DNA from: Pantoea sp. WMus005
Lineage (GTDB): Bacteria > Pseudomonadota > Gammaproteobacteria > Enterobacterales > Enterobacteriaceae
DNA length: 64,000 nt
Reading direction: 5' to 3'
Assembly: GCF_013415305.1 (NCBI RefSeq)
Contig: NZ_JACBXU010000005.1
Span: 124,001 to 188,000 of the forward strand
Below, piece by piece: positions 1-9,124 of the stretch. Both the position numbers and the translations under genes were made by a program. The notes below the pieces were generated by a model that saw only the letters and a program-made list of their open reading frames with translations, had not been told where the DNA came from and made no database searches. Position 1 is the first letter of the stretch, and every line of letters starts with the position of its first letter.

Positions 1-208
1 CCAGGCCCGACTGTTTAACGAAGCCGTCGGCCTGACCGGTATTGCGCTCACCAAGCTGGATGGCACGGCCAAAGGCGGTGTGATCTTCTCGATAGCCGAT
101 CAGTTCGGTATTCCGATTCGCTACATTGGCGTGGGTGAAGGCATTGAAGATTTACGGCCGTTTAAGGCGGAAGATTTTATTGAGGCACTGTTTGCCCGAG
201 AGGACTAA
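1..208 (+). CDS. ftsY: Signal recognition particle receptor FtsY, C-terminal end (partial)
   Basis: Only the last 68 codons are inside the window; the frame begins at base 2 and ends at a TAA at 206-208. The residues ALTKLDGTAKGG and GVGEGIEDLRPF are the G4/G5-side closing motifs of the SRP GTPase domain (NG domain), and the end in LFARED is typical of FtsY. FtsY is the membrane-associated SRP receptor that delivers ribosome-nascent-chain complexes to the translocon. It is the first gene of the ftsYEX operon: ftsE begins 5 bases after its stop. The 5' part, including the acidic A domain and G1, lies outside the window. Confidence 0.95.
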   Translation, partial: QARLFNEAVGLTGIALTKLDGTAKGGVIFSIADQFGIPIRYIGVGEGIEDLRPFKAEDFIEALFARED

Positions 209-213
209 TTAGG

Positions 214-882
214 ATGATTCGCTTTGAAGAGGTCAGTAAGGCATATCTCGGCGGACGTCAGGCGCTACAGGGCGTAGATTTCCGTCTGCGTCCAGGCGAA
301 ATGGCGTTTCTGACCGGCCACTCCGGTGCCGGTAAAAGTACCTTGCTGAAGCTGATTTGTGGCATTGAGCGCCCGAGTGCTGGAAAAATCTGGTTCAGCG
401 GCCATGACATTTCCCGCCTGCGTAACAGTGAGGTGCCTTTTCTGCGTCGTCAGATTGGCATGATTTTCCAGGATCACCATCTGCTGATGGATCGTTCGGT
501 TTATGACAATGTGGCTATCCCACTGATTATTTCCGGTGCCAGCGGCGAAGATATCCGTCGCCGCGTCTCGGCGGCACTGGATAAAGTCGGCCTGCTCGAC
601 AAAGCGAAAAGTTATCCGATTCAGCTTTCGGGCGGTGAACAGCAGCGTGTGGGCATCGCCCGGGCGGTGGTGAACAAACCGGCCGTACTGCTGGCAGATG
701 AACCGACCGGTAACCTTGACGATGCGCTGTCAGAAGACATTCTGCGCCTGTTTGAAGAGTTTAACCGTGTCGGCGTCACCGTTCTGATGGCGACGCATGA
801 CAGCGGCCTGATCGCCCGACGCAATTACCGGATGATGACGCTGAATCAGGGACGTCTGCACGGAGGCCACGATGGTCAATAA
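214..882 (+). CDS. ftsE: Cell division ABC transporter ATP-binding protein FtsE
   Basis: 222 residues, the normal family length. The Walker A motif GHSGAGKS lies near residues 35-42, the ABC signature LSGGEQQRV near 136-144, and Walker [13 protein letters not shown] follows. FtsE is the cytoplasmic ATPase of the FtsEX divisome complex, which activates septal peptidoglycan hydrolysis through EnvC rather than transporting a solute. The start ATG follows TTAGG directly after the ftsY stop. The gene overlaps ftsX by 11 bases, which indicates translational coupling. Confidence 0.97.
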   Translation: MIRFEEVSKAYLGGRQALQGVDFRLRPGEMAFLTGHSGAGKSTLLKLICGIERPSAGKIWFSGHDISRLRNSEVPFLRRQIGMIFQDHHLLMDRSVYDNVAIPLIISGASGEDIRRRVSAALDKVGLLDKAKSYPIQLSGGEQQRVGIARAVVNKPAVLLADEPTGNLDDALSEDILRLFEEFNRVGVTVLMATHDSGLIARRNYRMMTLNQGRLHGGHDGQ

Positions 883-1855
883 ACGCATTAAACGTCCGGC
901 TGCACCGAAAGCGAAGCAGCAGTCGAAGAGTAAAGCGCTGAAGGGCGGCTGGCAGGAGCAGTGGCGTTATGCACTGCGCGGCACGCTTTCTGATATGTGG
1001 CGTCAGCCGCTGGCTACGCTGCTGACGGTCATGGTTATCGCCATTTCACTGACGCTGCCCAGCGTCTGCTACATGGTGTGGAAAAATGTCAGCCAGGCGG
1101 CCACACAGTGGTATCCGGCTCCACAGTTAACGGTTTATCTCTCCAAAACGCTGGATGATACAGCGGCAGAAAACGTGGTGGCGCAGCTCAAGCAGGTCGA
1201 TGGCGTGGATAACGTCAACTACCTGACGCGGGAAGAGGCGCTAAACGAGTTCCGCAACTGGTCAGGCTTTGGCGGCGCAATGGATATGCTGGAGCAGAAT
1301 CCGCTGCCTGCGGTAGCCATCATCACGCCGAAGCTCAACTTCCAGAATTCAGACACCATGCAGAACCTGCGCGATCGGGTGAGCAAAGTGCAGGGCGTGG
1401 ATGAAGTGCGGATGGATGACAGCTGGTTTGCAAGACTGGCAGCGCTGACCGGGCTGGTGGGGCAAATCGCCTCAATGATTGGCGTGCTGATGATTGTGGC
1501 AGTGTTCCTGGTGATCGGTAACAGCGTCCGTCTCAGTATCTTTGCCCGACGCGACACCATTAACGTGCAGAAGCTGATTGGTGCTACCGACGGCTTCATC
1601 CTGCGTCCTTTCCTTTACGGTGGGGCGCTACTGGGCTTCAGCGGCGCGGTGCTGTCATTGCTACTGTCAGAAGTGCTGGTGCTGCGTCTGCAATCTGTTG
1701 TCGCCAGTGTGGCGACCGTATTTGGTACCACCTTCTCGCTGGAAGGCTTCTCCTGGGATGAGGCGCTGCTGCTGTTACTGATTTCAGCGATCATCGGCTG
1801 GGTAGCGGCGTGGCTGGCAACGGTACAACATTTACGTCGATTTACGCCGCAGTAA
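872..1855 (+). CDS. ftsX: Cell division protein FtsX, permease-like subunit
   Basis: 327 residues, about 25 shorter than the E. coli protein; the difference lies in the lysine-rich cytoplasmic N-terminus, the least conserved part. A first membrane segment (around [18 protein letters not shown]) is followed by a periplasmic loop and then three more hydrophobic segments, as in the FtsX/MacB permease fold. The [14 protein letters not shown] and [15 protein letters not shown] regions are nearly identical to enterobacterial FtsX. It pairs with FtsE at the division septum. Its start lies inside the end of ftsE. Confidence 0.96.
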   Translation: MVNKRIKRPAAPKAKQQSKSKALKGGWQEQWRYALRGTLSDMWRQPLATLLTVMVIAISLTLPSVCYMVWKNVSQAATQWYPAPQLTVYLSKTLDDTAAENVVAQLKQVDGVDNVNYLTREEALNEFRNWSGFGGAMDMLEQNPLPAVAIITPKLNFQNSDTMQNLRDRVSKVQGVDEVRMDDSWFARLAALTGLVGQIASMIGVLMIVAVFLVIGNSVRLSIFARRDTINVQKLIGATDGFILRPFLYGGALLGFSGAVLSLLLSEVLVLRLQSVVASVATVFGTTFSLEGFSWDEALLLLLISAIIGWVAAWLATVQHLRRFTPQ

Positions 1856-1884
1856 ACGCCTGCAACATTTTTTTGTTATAATGG

Positions 1885-1921
1885 TCCTCTGCTGCCGAGG
1901 GTGGGTGCAGAGGATTTTTTT
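1885..1921 (+). terminator. Terminator of ftsYEX
   Basis: An 8-bp stem TCCTCTGC (1885-1892) / GCAGAGGA (1907-1914) with a 14-base loop is followed by a run of seven T. A TATAAT hexamer lies just upstream at 1877-1882, so a transcript starting there would meet this hairpin at once. Confidence 0.75.
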
Positions 1922-1961
1922 CCCTCTTCCCTTCCTGTCATCTGTGTGTAAAATATTCACT

Positions 1962-1999
1962 GCTACAATTGAACTTGTGGATAACTTTACCACTCTAAG
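1962..1999 (+). promoter_or_regulatory. rpoH promoter region: extended -10, sigma-E type promoter and DnaA box
   Basis: TGCTACAAT at 1962-1970 (TACAAT 1964-1969 with an upstream TG) fits an extended -10 of the housekeeping sigma factor. Overlapping it, TTGAACTT (1969-1976), a 17-base spacer and TCTAAG (1994-1999) match the sigma-E pattern GAACTT...TCTRA. E. coli rpoH has a sigma-E promoter (P3) at the corresponding place. TGTGGATAA at 1976-1984 is a perfect DnaA box on the opposite strand, also present at the same place in E. coli, where DnaA is reported to modulate rpoH. Promoter activity here is inferred from this conservation. Confidence 0.7.
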
Positions 2000-2096
2000 T
2001 AGCACAGATTGCTTTCGGATCTCGCGCGACGTTGACGTAATGTATCGTCTGCGCAGGGAAATGTGCGGCAATTCCACTGAATTTGTGAGGGTTTGA

Positions 2097-2954
2097 ATGA
2101 CCAAAGAAATGCAAACTTTAGCTATTGCTCCTCTTGGTAACCTGGAGTCTTACGTCCGGGCTGCGAATACCTGGCCGATGCTCTCGGCTGAAGAGGAAAA
2201 AGCGTTGGCTGAACGGCTGCATTACCAGGGCGATCTGGAAGCAGCAAAGACGCTGATCCTGTCTCACCTACGCTTTGTAGTTCATATCGCTCGTAATTAC
2301 TCCGGCTACGGTCTGCCACAGGCTGACCTGGTCCAGGAAGGCAACATCGGCCTGATGAAAGCGGTACGTCGCTTCAACCCTGAAGTGGGCGTGCGTCTGG
2401 TTTCATTTGCCGTGCACTGGATTAAAGCGGAGATTCACGAATACGTGCTGCGTAACTGGCGTATCGTGAAAGTCGCGACCACCAAAGCACAGCGTAAGCT
2501 GTTCTTTAACCTGCGTAAAACCAAGCAGCGTCTGGGCTGGTTCAATCAGGACGAAGTCGAGATGGTTGCGCGTGAGCTGGGCGTAAGCAGCAAAGATGTA
2601 CGTGAAATGGAATCGCGTATGGCCGCGCAGGACATGACCTTTGATATGTCTGCTGACGACGAGAGCAGCGAAGGCCGTTCGATGGCGCCGGTGCTTTATC
2701 TTCAGGATAAAACCTCTGACTTTGCTGACGGCATTGAAGAGGACAACTGGGATGCACACGCCGCTGACAAGCTGAGCTATGCGATGGAAGGTCTGGATGA
2801 GCGTAGTCAGCACATCATTCGCGCCCGCTGGCTGGATGAAGACAATAAAACCACGCTGCAGGAGCTGGCCGATCAGTATGGTGTATCAGCCGAACGTGTC
2901 CGGCAGCTTGAAAAGAACGCCATGAAGAAACTGCGTATGGCGATCGAAGCGTAA
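2097..2954 (+). CDS. rpoH: Heat-shock RNA polymerase sigma factor RpoH (sigma-32)
   Basis: 285 residues, one more than E. coli. Region 2.1-2.4 is intact, including [14 protein letters not shown], and the RpoH box QRKLFFNLR lies at residues 132-140. Region 4.2 ends with the helix-turn-helix containing [19 protein letters not shown]. It directs transcription of chaperone and protease genes after heat or misfolding stress. In E. coli its translation is controlled by mRNA folding around the start codon and the early coding region; the same first codons are present here, so a thermometer is likely but I did not fold it. Start choice: GAGGG lies 9 bases before the ATG. Confidence 0.98.
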   Translation: MTKEMQTLAIAPLGNLESYVRAANTWPMLSAEEEKALAERLHYQGDLEAAKTLILSHLRFVVHIARNYSGYGLPQADLVQEGNIGLMKAVRRFNPEVGVRLVSFAVHWIKAEIHEYVLRNWRIVKVATTKAQRKLFFNLRKTKQRLGWFNQDEVEMVARELGVSSKDVREMESRMAAQDMTFDMSADDESSEGRSMAPVLYLQDKTSDFADGIEEDNWDAHAADKLSYAMEGLDERSQHIIRARWLDEDNKTTLQELADQYGVSAERVRQLEKNAMKKLRMAIEA

Positions 2955-2973
2955 CGCACTTCAACACCTCAAG

Positions 2974-2999
2974 GGGCGACAGATGATGTCGCCCTTTTT
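2974..2999 (+). terminator. Terminator of rpoH
   Basis: Perfect 8-bp stem GGGCGACA (2974-2981) / TGTCGCCC (2987-2994), loop GATGA, followed by TTTTT. It sits 20 bases after the rpoH stop and also faces the 3' end of panM on the other strand. Confidence 0.9.
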
Positions 3000-3014
3000 G
3001 TTTTCTGCACCTGT

Positions 3015-3410
3015 CTATTCTACCGCCCGTATCCAGCCATCACTCTGCGCCCTGAAACCACACGCCTGCATGAACGCTGCCCGTACCTGCTGATCGTCAC
3101 TGCCATCATCGGCAATCCACCAGTCTGATATCGACCTGTTCTGCCTGATTGTCTCCTCCAGCAAATACTGACCCACGCCGCGTCGGCGGGTGACATCGCG
3201 CACCGTCAGCCGGTGAATCTTGCCATGCATCCCCGAGATTTCCAGTTGCAAACCCGCCAGCAGCCGATCGTTAAAGCGCGCGGCGTAGAGACGATGTCGC
3301 TCACTCATACTCTGTTCCAGTTGTTCAATCTCCAGATCCGGCCAGACTTTGCCAAGATCGATGCGGTCCTGCGCAGTCAGCGTGGTTAAACGCTGAATAG
3401 TGAGCTTCAT
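3015..3410 (-). CDS. panM: PanD maturation factor PanM (GNAT fold)
   Basis: 131 residues from the ATG at 3410, preceded by AGAGG. An upstream in-frame ATG would add 24 residues with no counterpart in PanM (YhhK), so the shorter form is chosen. The acetyl-CoA-binding loop of the GNAT fold is visible as RRRGVGQYLLEE. In enterobacteria PanM binds the aspartate decarboxylase precursor pro-PanD and triggers its self-cleavage to the pyruvoyl enzyme, in a way that responds to CoA; this feeds beta-alanine into pantothenate synthesis. It lies between rpoH and livK as in E. coli, except that livJ is missing. Confidence 0.93.
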   Translation of the reverse strand: MKLTIQRLTTLTAQDRIDLGKVWPDLEIEQLEQSMSERHRLYAARFNDRLLAGLQLEISGMHGKIHRLTVRDVTRRRGVGQYLLEETIRQNRSISDWWIADDGSDDQQVRAAFMQACGFRAQSDGWIRAVE

Positions 3411-3806
3411 AACAAAAACCTCTGTAATAGGGGGAAAGTGCAGCGAAAGTATACAACCAGAGTGCCACCACATTTTCATCAATAAAACAGGTCAAAAGAT
3501 GGCCTGGATGCCAGGATAATAGTTGTAAACAGGGATAGCAGGCGATCAATCCAGCACAACGCGCTGGCAAAGTGGTCATAAAGCGGCCGTTGCCTCCAGT
3601 GTATTATGCTGTTTCACTCAGTCAATTCTGAATATGTCAGTTGATTTACAGAATAAACTTCCTGTTTAATAACCTGAAAAATAAAGCCTTATTACTAAAA
3701 AATGCCAGAAAAGTACGCTAACTCCTTCATGCTTAATCAGTTTTCGGCTTTATCTGGCAACGCAAGCACGCACAACATACACGACAAAACAAATGGGGTA
3801 GTCAGG
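3411..3806. other. Divergent panM-livK spacer
   Basis: This 396-bp, AT-rich stretch separates the divergent panM and livK genes. I see no protein gene that looks real. On the plus strand, TTGATT (3641-3646), an 18-base spacer and TTTAAT (3665-3670) form a plausible sigma-70 promoter for livK, leaving a leader of about 130 nt. In E. coli the liv promoters are repressed by Lrp with leucine. The A/T-rich composition would suit Lrp, but I cannot point to a convincing site. Confidence 0.5.
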
Positions 3807-4919
3807 ATGAAAATGAAAGGTCGCGCATTACTGGCAGGATGTGTAGCACTGGCGATGAGCCATGCGGCGCTGGCTGAAGATATCAAAGTGGCGATTGTCG
3901 GCGCAATGTCGGGTCCGGTGGCACAGTACGGTGACATGGAGTTCGCGGGTGCCACGCAGGCGATTGAAGATATCAATGCCAAAGGTGGCGTAAACGGTAA
4001 CAAGCTGGTTGCAGTGAAATATGATGACGCCTGTGACCCGAAACAGGCGGTTGCGGTAGCGAACAAGGTGATTAATGACGGCATCCATTACGTGATCGGC
4101 CACCTCTGCTCTTCCTCTACCCAGCCCGCGTCTGACATCTATGAAGATGAAGGCGTGCTGATGATTACCCCGGCTGCGACCGCACCTGACCTGACTGCCC
4201 GTGGCTATAAACTGATTATGCGCACCACCGGCCTCGACTCCGATCAGGGCCCGACCGCCGCGAAATATGTGATGAGCGAGCTTAAGCCCAAGCGCATCGC
4301 CGTGGTTCATGACAAACAGCAGTATGGCGAAGGCCTGGCGCGCTCCGTGCAGGAGAGCCTGAAAAAGCAGGGCGCTAATATTGTGATGTTTGAAGGTATC
4401 ACTGCAGGCGACAAAGATTTCTCTACCCTGGTGGCGCGCTTCAAGAAAGAGAATGTCGATTTCGTCTATTTCGGCGGTTACTACCCGGAAATGGGCCAGA
4501 TCGTGCGTCAGGCACGTGCTGCAGGCCTGAAAACCCAGTTTATGGGGCCTGAAGGCGTGGGTAACGCCTCGCTGTCGAATATCGCCGGTGCGGCTTCTGA
4601 AGGCATGCTGGTGACCCTGCCGAAACGCTACGACCAGGTTGAAACCAACAAACCGATCGTTGACGCGCTGAAAGCGAAGAAACTGGATCCGACCGGACCG
4701 TTCGTCTGGACTACCTATGCGGCTCTGCAGTCGCTGGCAACCGGTATGGAGCGCAGCAAAAGCACTGAGCCGGACGCTATCGTGAAAAACCTCAAGGAGG
4801 GCGCTGCAGTGCCAACCGTGATGGGCAACCTGAACTGGGATGAGAAGGGCGATCTCAAGGGCTTTGAATTCGGCGTCTTCAAATGGCATGCCGATGGCAC
4901 CTCGACCGCAGTGAAGTAA
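3807..4919 (+). CDS. livK: Branched-chain amino acid ABC transporter, periplasmic binding protein
   Basis: 370 residues from ATG 3807 (GGGG 8 bases upstream). A second ATG at 3813 is nearly as good and would give 368 residues; E. coli LivK has 369. A Sec signal peptide ends in HAALA before EDIK. The mature part is a type I periplasmic binding fold; [14 protein letters not shown] and [16 protein letters not shown] near its N-terminus, and [18 protein letters not shown], match LivK/LivJ. It captures leucine and probably isoleucine and valine for LivHMGF. It is the only binding protein in the cluster; E. coli has two (LivJ and LivK), so its exact specificity is uncertain. Confidence 0.94.
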   Translation: MKMKGRALLAGCVALAMSHAALAEDIKVAIVGAMSGPVAQYGDMEFAGATQAIEDINAKGGVNGNKLVAVKYDDACDPKQAVAVANKVINDGIHYVIGHLCSSSTQPASDIYEDEGVLMITPAATAPDLTARGYKLIMRTTGLDSDQGPTAAKYVMSELKPKRIAVVHDKQQYGEGLARSVQESLKKQGANIVMFEGITAGDKDFSTLVARFKKENVDFVYFGGYYPEMGQIVRQARAAGLKTQFMGPEGVGNASLSNIAGAASEGMLVTLPKRYDQVETNKPIVDALKAKKLDPTGPFVWTTYAALQSLATGMERSKSTEPDAIVKNLKEGAAVPTVMGNLNWDEKGDLKGFEFGVFKWHADGTSTAVK

Positions 4920-4980
4920 ACCAGGCTGTTTTGTGGTGAGCAGGAAGCCGAATAACCGGTTTCCTCTCACCAGCGACACG

Positions 4981-5012
4981 AACGCCTGGTGCTCGTCTGC
5001 CAGGCGTTTTTT
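4981..5012 (+). terminator. Intra-operon terminator after livK
   Basis: Stem AACGCCTGG (4981-4989) / CCAGGCGTT (5000-5008), perfect over 9 bp, followed by a T run to 5012. livH begins 41 bases later with no obvious new promoter, so partial read-through would make more binding protein than permease, as is usual for such systems. Confidence 0.85.
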
Positions 5013-5053
5013 GTACCCCGTTCGCCTGCGATCGGTTAAGTAAGGGTCAAGGT

Positions 5054-5980
5054 ATGTCCGAGCAGTTCCTCTATTTTATTCAGCAGATGTTTAACGGTGT
5101 GACCCTGGGTAGCACCTACGCGCTGATCGCCATCGGTTACACCATGGTTTACGGCATTATCGGCATGATCAACTTCGCCCACGGCGAGGTCTACATGATC
5201 GGTAGCTACGTCTCCTTTATCGTCATTGCTGCCCTGATGATGATGGGCATCGACACCACCTGGCTGATGATTGCAGCCGGCTTTGTGATGGCCGTCATTA
5301 TCTCCAGCGCCTATGGCTGGAGCATTGAGCGCGTCGCCTACCGGCCTGTGCGTTCATCCAAGCGCCTGATTGCGCTGATCTCCGCCATCGGGATGTCGAT
5401 ATTCCTGCAAAACTACGTCAGCCTGACGCAGGGCTCACGCGACCTGGCGCTGCCGAGCCTGATCACCGGACAGTGGACGGTAGGCGAGAGCAACGGTTTT
5501 GCCGCCACTATCTCCACCATGCAGATTGTGATCTGGGTGGTGACGTTCCTGGCGATGCTGGCGCTGACCACCTTTATCCGCTATTCCCGCATGGGACGGG
5601 CCTGTCGCGCCTGCGCTGAAGATCTGAAAATGGCCAGCCTGCTGGGAATAAACACCGACCGTGTGATCTCGCTGACCTTTGTGATCGGTGCCGCGATGGC
5701 GGCGGTCGCAGGCGTGCTGCTGGGCCAGTTCTATGGTTCGATCAACCCCTTCATCGGCTTTATGGCGGGCATGAAAGCCTTCACCGCCGCCGTGCTGGGC
5801 GGGATTGGCAGTATTCCGGGGGCGATGATTGGCGGCCTGGTGCTGGGCATTGCTGAAGCGCTGACTTCGGCGTATCTCAGCACAGAATATAAAGATGTGG
5901 TCTCGTTTGCTCTGCTGATTGTGGTGCTGCTGGTGATGCCAACCGGGATTCTGGGCCGCCCGGAGGTCGAAAAAGTATGA
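5054..5980 (+). CDS. livH: Branched-chain amino acid ABC transporter permease LivH
   Basis: 308 residues, the exact length of E. coli LivH. Eight or so hydrophobic segments are visible, with the hallmark [18 protein letters not shown] near the N-terminus and the permease EAA-like loop [16 protein letters not shown]. It forms the inner-membrane channel with LivM. AAGGG lies 7 bases before the ATG. It overlaps livM by four bases (ATGA), so the two permeases are probably made in equal amounts. Confidence 0.97.
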   Translation: MSEQFLYFIQQMFNGVTLGSTYALIAIGYTMVYGIIGMINFAHGEVYMIGSYVSFIVIAALMMMGIDTTWLMIAAGFVMAVIISSAYGWSIERVAYRPVRSSKRLIALISAIGMSIFLQNYVSLTQGSRDLALPSLITGQWTVGESNGFAATISTMQIVIWVVTFLAMLALTTFIRYSRMGRACRACAEDLKMASLLGINTDRVISLTFVIGAAMAAVAGVLLGQFYGSINPFIGFMAGMKAFTAAVLGGIGSIPGAMIGGLVLGIAEALTSAYLSTEYKDVVSFALLIVVLLVMPTGILGRPEVEKV

Positions 5981-7248
5981 AGACTTCCTTTATCAACGCC
6001 CTGATCTCCTCAGTGATGCTACTGGTGCTCGCCACCTTCTTTATGGGGCTACGCCTGAATCTGGACGGCACCAATCTGGTGGTTCAGAACGCCGGTAGTG
6101 TGCGATGGAACTGGATCGCTGCAGGCTGTGCGGTGGTGTTCCTGTTCCAGCTGCTTCGCCCGGTATGGCAAAGCGGCCTGAAGAAAATTTCCGGCCCGGC
6201 GCTGGTGTTACCGGGTCTGGATGGTTCGACGCCGAAGCAGAAGCTGGTGATGGCGGTGATGATTATCGCCGCGATTGCCTGGCCATTCCTGGTATCACGC
6301 GGCACCGTCGATATCGCTACTATGACGCTGATCTACGTGATGCTCGGTCTGGGCTTAAACGTCGTCGTCGGACTCTCTGGCCTGCTGGTGCTGGGTTATG
6401 GCGGCTTCTACGCCATTGGTGCTTACACCTTTGCGCTGCTGAACCACTATTACGGTCTCGGTTTCTGGCAGTGCCTGCCGCTTTCCGGCATGGTGGCCGC
6501 ACTGTTTGGTCTGCTGCTGGGCTTCCCGGTGCTGCGACTGCGCGGTGATTATCTGGCGATTGTGACGCTAGGCTTCGGTGAAATCGTGCGTATTCTGCTG
6601 CTGAACAACACTGCCCTGACCGGCGGACCGAATGGCATCAGCCAGATCCCGAAACCGACGCTGTTTGGTCTGGAGTTTGGCCGTACGCCACGTGAAGGCG
6701 GCTGGGATACCTTCCACAACTTCTTTGGGCTGAAGTATGATCCCAGCGACCGCATTATCTTTCTCTACCTGGTGGCGCTGCTGCTGGTGGTGCTGACCCT
6801 GTTCGTGATTAACCGGCTGCTGCGTATGCCGCTGGGCCGGGCCTGGGAAGCGCTGCGCGAAGATGAGATTGCCTGCCGTTCACTGGGCCTTAGCCCGACC
6901 CGCATTAAGCTGACTGCCTTTACCATCAGTGCCGCGTTTGCGGGCTTTGCCGGCAGCCTCTTCGCGGCGCGTCAGGGCTTTGTCAGCCCGGAATCCTTTA
7001 CCTTTGTCGAATCCGCCTTTGTACTGGCGATTGTGGTTCTGGGCGGGATGGGCTCGCAATTTGCGGTGATTCTGGCGGCCATTCTGCTGGTGGTGTCACG
7101 CGAGCTGATGCGCGATCTTAATGAGTACAGCATGCTGGTGCTGGGTGGTCTGATGGTGCTGATGATGATCTGGCGTCCGCAGGGATTGTTGCCAATGAAG
7201 CGTCCGCATCTGAAGCTCAGAACCGCTAAAAAAGGAGAGCAGGCATGA
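5977..7248 (+). CDS. livM: Branched-chain amino acid ABC transporter permease LivM
   Basis: 423 residues (E. coli 425). An N-terminal extension with two hydrophobic segments precedes the conserved permease core, which begins near [16 protein letters not shown] and includes [14 protein letters not shown] and the cytoplasmic loop [13 protein letters not shown]. It is the second inner-membrane subunit of the LivHM channel. It overlaps both livH and livG by four bases. Confidence 0.97.
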   Translation: MKTSFINALISSVMLLVLATFFMGLRLNLDGTNLVVQNAGSVRWNWIAAGCAVVFLFQLLRPVWQSGLKKISGPALVLPGLDGSTPKQKLVMAVMIIAAIAWPFLVSRGTVDIATMTLIYVMLGLGLNVVVGLSGLLVLGYGGFYAIGAYTFALLNHYYGLGFWQCLPLSGMVAALFGLLLGFPVLRLRGDYLAIVTLGFGEIVRILLLNNTALTGGPNGISQIPKPTLFGLEFGRTPREGGWDTFHNFFGLKYDPSDRIIFLYLVALLLVVLTLFVINRLLRMPLGRAWEALREDEIACRSLGLSPTRIKLTAFTISAAFAGFAGSLFAARQGFVSPESFTFVESAFVLAIVVLGGMGSQFAVILAAILLVVSRELMRDLNEYSMLVLGGLMVLMMIWRPQGLLPMKRPHLKLRTAKKGEQA

Positions 7249-8009
7249 AGCCTTTATTAGCCGTTGAAGGCCTGATGATGCGCTTCGGCGGTCTGTTAGC
7301 CGTGAACAATGTGGCGCTTGAGCTGCGTCCGCAGGAGATCGTTTCGCTGATTGGCCCCAACGGTGCTGGTAAAACCACCGTGTTCAACTGCCTGACCGGC
7401 TTTTACAAGCCCACCGGCGGCACGATTAAGTTACGTGAGCAGCATCTGGAAGGCTTGCCGGGCCAGAAGATTGCGCGGATGGGCATCGTGCGCACTTTCC
7501 AGCACGTGCGTCTGTTCCGTGAGATGACAGTGATTGAGAACCTGCTGGTGGCGCAGCATCAGCACCTGAAAAGTGGTGTCTTTTCCGGTTTACTGAAAAC
7601 GCCGGCGTTTCGCCGCAGTGAGAGCGAGGCGCTGGATCGTGCGGCGACCTGGCTGGAGCGGGTCGGTCTGCTGGATCTGGCTAACCGGCAGGCAGGCAAT
7701 CTGGCCTATGGTCAGCAGCGTCGGCTGGAGATTGCGCGCTGCATGGTGACGCGCCCGGAGATCCTGATGCTGGATGAACCGGCGGCGGGCCTTAATCCCA
7801 AAGAGACGCACGAGCTGGACGCGCTGATTGCGGAACTGCGTGGTGAACACAAGGTGTCGGTGCTGCTGATTGAACATGATATGAAGCTGGTGATGGGCAT
7901 TTCTGATCGTATATACGTGGTCAATCAGGGAACGCCGCTGGCTAACGGAACGCCGGAGGAGATTCGTAATAACCCGGATGTCATTCGTGCCTATTTAGGA
8001 GAGGCCTGA
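7245..8009 (+). CDS. livG: Branched-chain amino acid ABC transporter ATPase LivG
   Basis: 254 residues. Walker [10 protein letters not shown], the Q-loop region RTFQHVRLF, the signature [13 protein letters not shown] (the variant form typical of LivG) and Walker [14 protein letters not shown] are present in order. It hydrolyses ATP as a heterodimer with LivF to drive import through LivHM. It overlaps livM by four bases and ends one base before livF. Confidence 0.97.
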   Translation: MKPLLAVEGLMMRFGGLLAVNNVALELRPQEIVSLIGPNGAGKTTVFNCLTGFYKPTGGTIKLREQHLEGLPGQKIARMGIVRTFQHVRLFREMTVIENLLVAQHQHLKSGVFSGLLKTPAFRRSESEALDRAATWLERVGLLDLANRQAGNLAYGQQRRLEIARCMVTRPEILMLDEPAAGLNPKETHELDALIAELRGEHKVSVLLIEHDMKLVMGISDRIYVVNQGTPLANGTPEEIRNNPDVIRAYLGEA

Positions 8010-8010
8010 G

Positions 8011-8724
8011 ATGGCAAATGCGATGTTAACCATTGAGAACGTCAGTGCCCACTACGGCAAAATTCAGGCGCTGCACAACGTCAGCCTCTATATCAATCAG
8101 GGCGAAATCGTTACCCTGATTGGCGCTAACGGAGCCGGAAAAACCACGCTGCTGGGCACGCTCTGCGGCGAGCCGCGCGCGACCCAAGGCACCATTACCT
8201 TTGATGGCAAAGCCATTACCGACTGGCAAACGGCGCGCATCATGCGTGAAGCGATTGCCATCGTGCCAGAGGGACGGCGGGTATTCTCGCGTATGACGGT
8301 GGAAGAGAACCTGGCGATGGGCGGCTTTTTTGCCAGCCGACCGGACTATCTGACGCGGATTAAGCGCGTATATGAACTTTTTCCGCGTCTGGAAGAGCGT
8401 AAAATCCAGCGCGCCGGAACCATGTCAGGTGGCGAACAGCAGATGCTGGCGATTGGCCGTGCGCTGATGAGCCAGCCGCGCCTGCTGCTGCTGGATGAAC
8501 CGTCGCTGGGACTGGCACCGATCATCATTCAGCAGATTTTCGATACCATTGAGCAGCTGCGCAGCGAGGGGATGACGATTTTCCTGGTAGAGCAGAATGC
8601 GAATCAGGCGCTGAAGCTGGCGGATCGGGGCTATGTGCTGGAGAACGGGCATGTGGTGCTTGAAGACACCGGTGCAGCGCTACTCTCCAACGAAGCCGTC
8701 CGCAGCGCGTACCTCGGAGCCTGA
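8011..8724 (+). CDS. livF: Branched-chain amino acid ABC transporter ATPase LivF
   Basis: 237 residues, the same as E. coli. Walker A GANGAGKTT, signature MSGGEQQMLAIGR and Walker B LLLDEPSLGLAP are present. It is the last gene of the livKHMGF operon and partners LivG. Its ATG follows GAGGCCTGAG with the livG stop in between, spacing one base. Confidence 0.97.
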   Translation: MANAMLTIENVSAHYGKIQALHNVSLYINQGEIVTLIGANGAGKTTLLGTLCGEPRATQGTITFDGKAITDWQTARIMREAIAIVPEGRRVFSRMTVEENLAMGGFFASRPDYLTRIKRVYELFPRLEERKIQRAGTMSGGEQQMLAIGRALMSQPRLLLLDEPSLGLAPIIIQQIFDTIEQLRSEGMTIFLVEQNANQALKLADRGYVLENGHVVLEDTGAALLSNEAVRSAYLGA

Positions 8725-9124
8725 TGGGGCACGGCCTGGCTTACTTGCCAGGTTCGGGTTGGGCAGTGCTCGCCATCCTCACGTACTATGTGTACGCTCC
8801 GGTGGCTGCGCGCTGTCCGCCCGCAACCTGCCTGCGCCGCCGACGGTCTTGAATATCAGTGATGATAGAACCGTAATTAGCGTTTGAGTGAAGTGAAAAC
8901 CCGCATCGCACGTTTTCACTTCCTCATCGATCTGCCATTTATGTAACTAAAAACGGGCAGCGTGGGCGTTTTGCCGCCGCGCTGTCTGCGTCCTCTTTTC
9001 CTCTCTTTCGCCTGTCATCTGGCTGTCATCTGGTTGTTATTAATCCGTCATTTCCCCGTGTCATGTTACTTCGCGAAACAGAAATCCGTGATTTCACGCG
9101 TATTTACCTGCACAGGAAAATTCT
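8725..9124. other. livF-ugpB spacer with hairpins and a possible dispersed repeat
   Basis: 400 bp without a credible protein gene. A weak hairpin CCTGGC (8735-8740) / GCCAGG (8747-8752) follows livF. The GC-rich stretch at about 8764-8850, containing CGTAC/GTACG and then GTGGCTGCGCGCTGTCCG, looks to me like an intergenic element that recurs in Erwiniaceae genomes; this is recollection and cannot be tested in one window. A perfect 11-bp stem GAAGTGAAAAC (8890-8900) / GTTTTCACTTC (8912-8922) has no T run and may be a bidirectional terminator or an mRNA-end stabiliser. The Pho box array begins at 9012. Confidence 0.5.
9012..9051 (+). promoter_or_regulatory. Four tandem Pho boxes upstream of ugpB
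   Basis: CTGTCAT-like half-sites occur at 9012 (CTGTCAT), 9023 (CTGTCAT), 9034 (TTGTTAT) and 9045 (CCGTCAT), each exactly 11 bp apart, one helical turn. This is the PhoB recognition pattern. The first two are perfect. The array ends 73 bases before the ugpB start, a typical place for PhoB activation, and agrees with the known membership of ugp in the phosphate-starvation regulon of E. coli. Confidence 0.9.

Noticed and set aside
3828..3845. LLAGC in the LivK signal peptide looks like a lipoprotein box (Cys12).
   Set aside because: The hydrophobic core continues after the cysteine and a normal Sec cleavage site (ALA before ED) follows; E. coli LivK, with the same layout, is soluble in the periplasm.
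3828..4979. 383-codon open frame antisense to livK.
   Set aside because: It is the complement of a well-conserved gene in a high-third-position-GC frame; its His/Arg/Cys-rich product resembles no protein.
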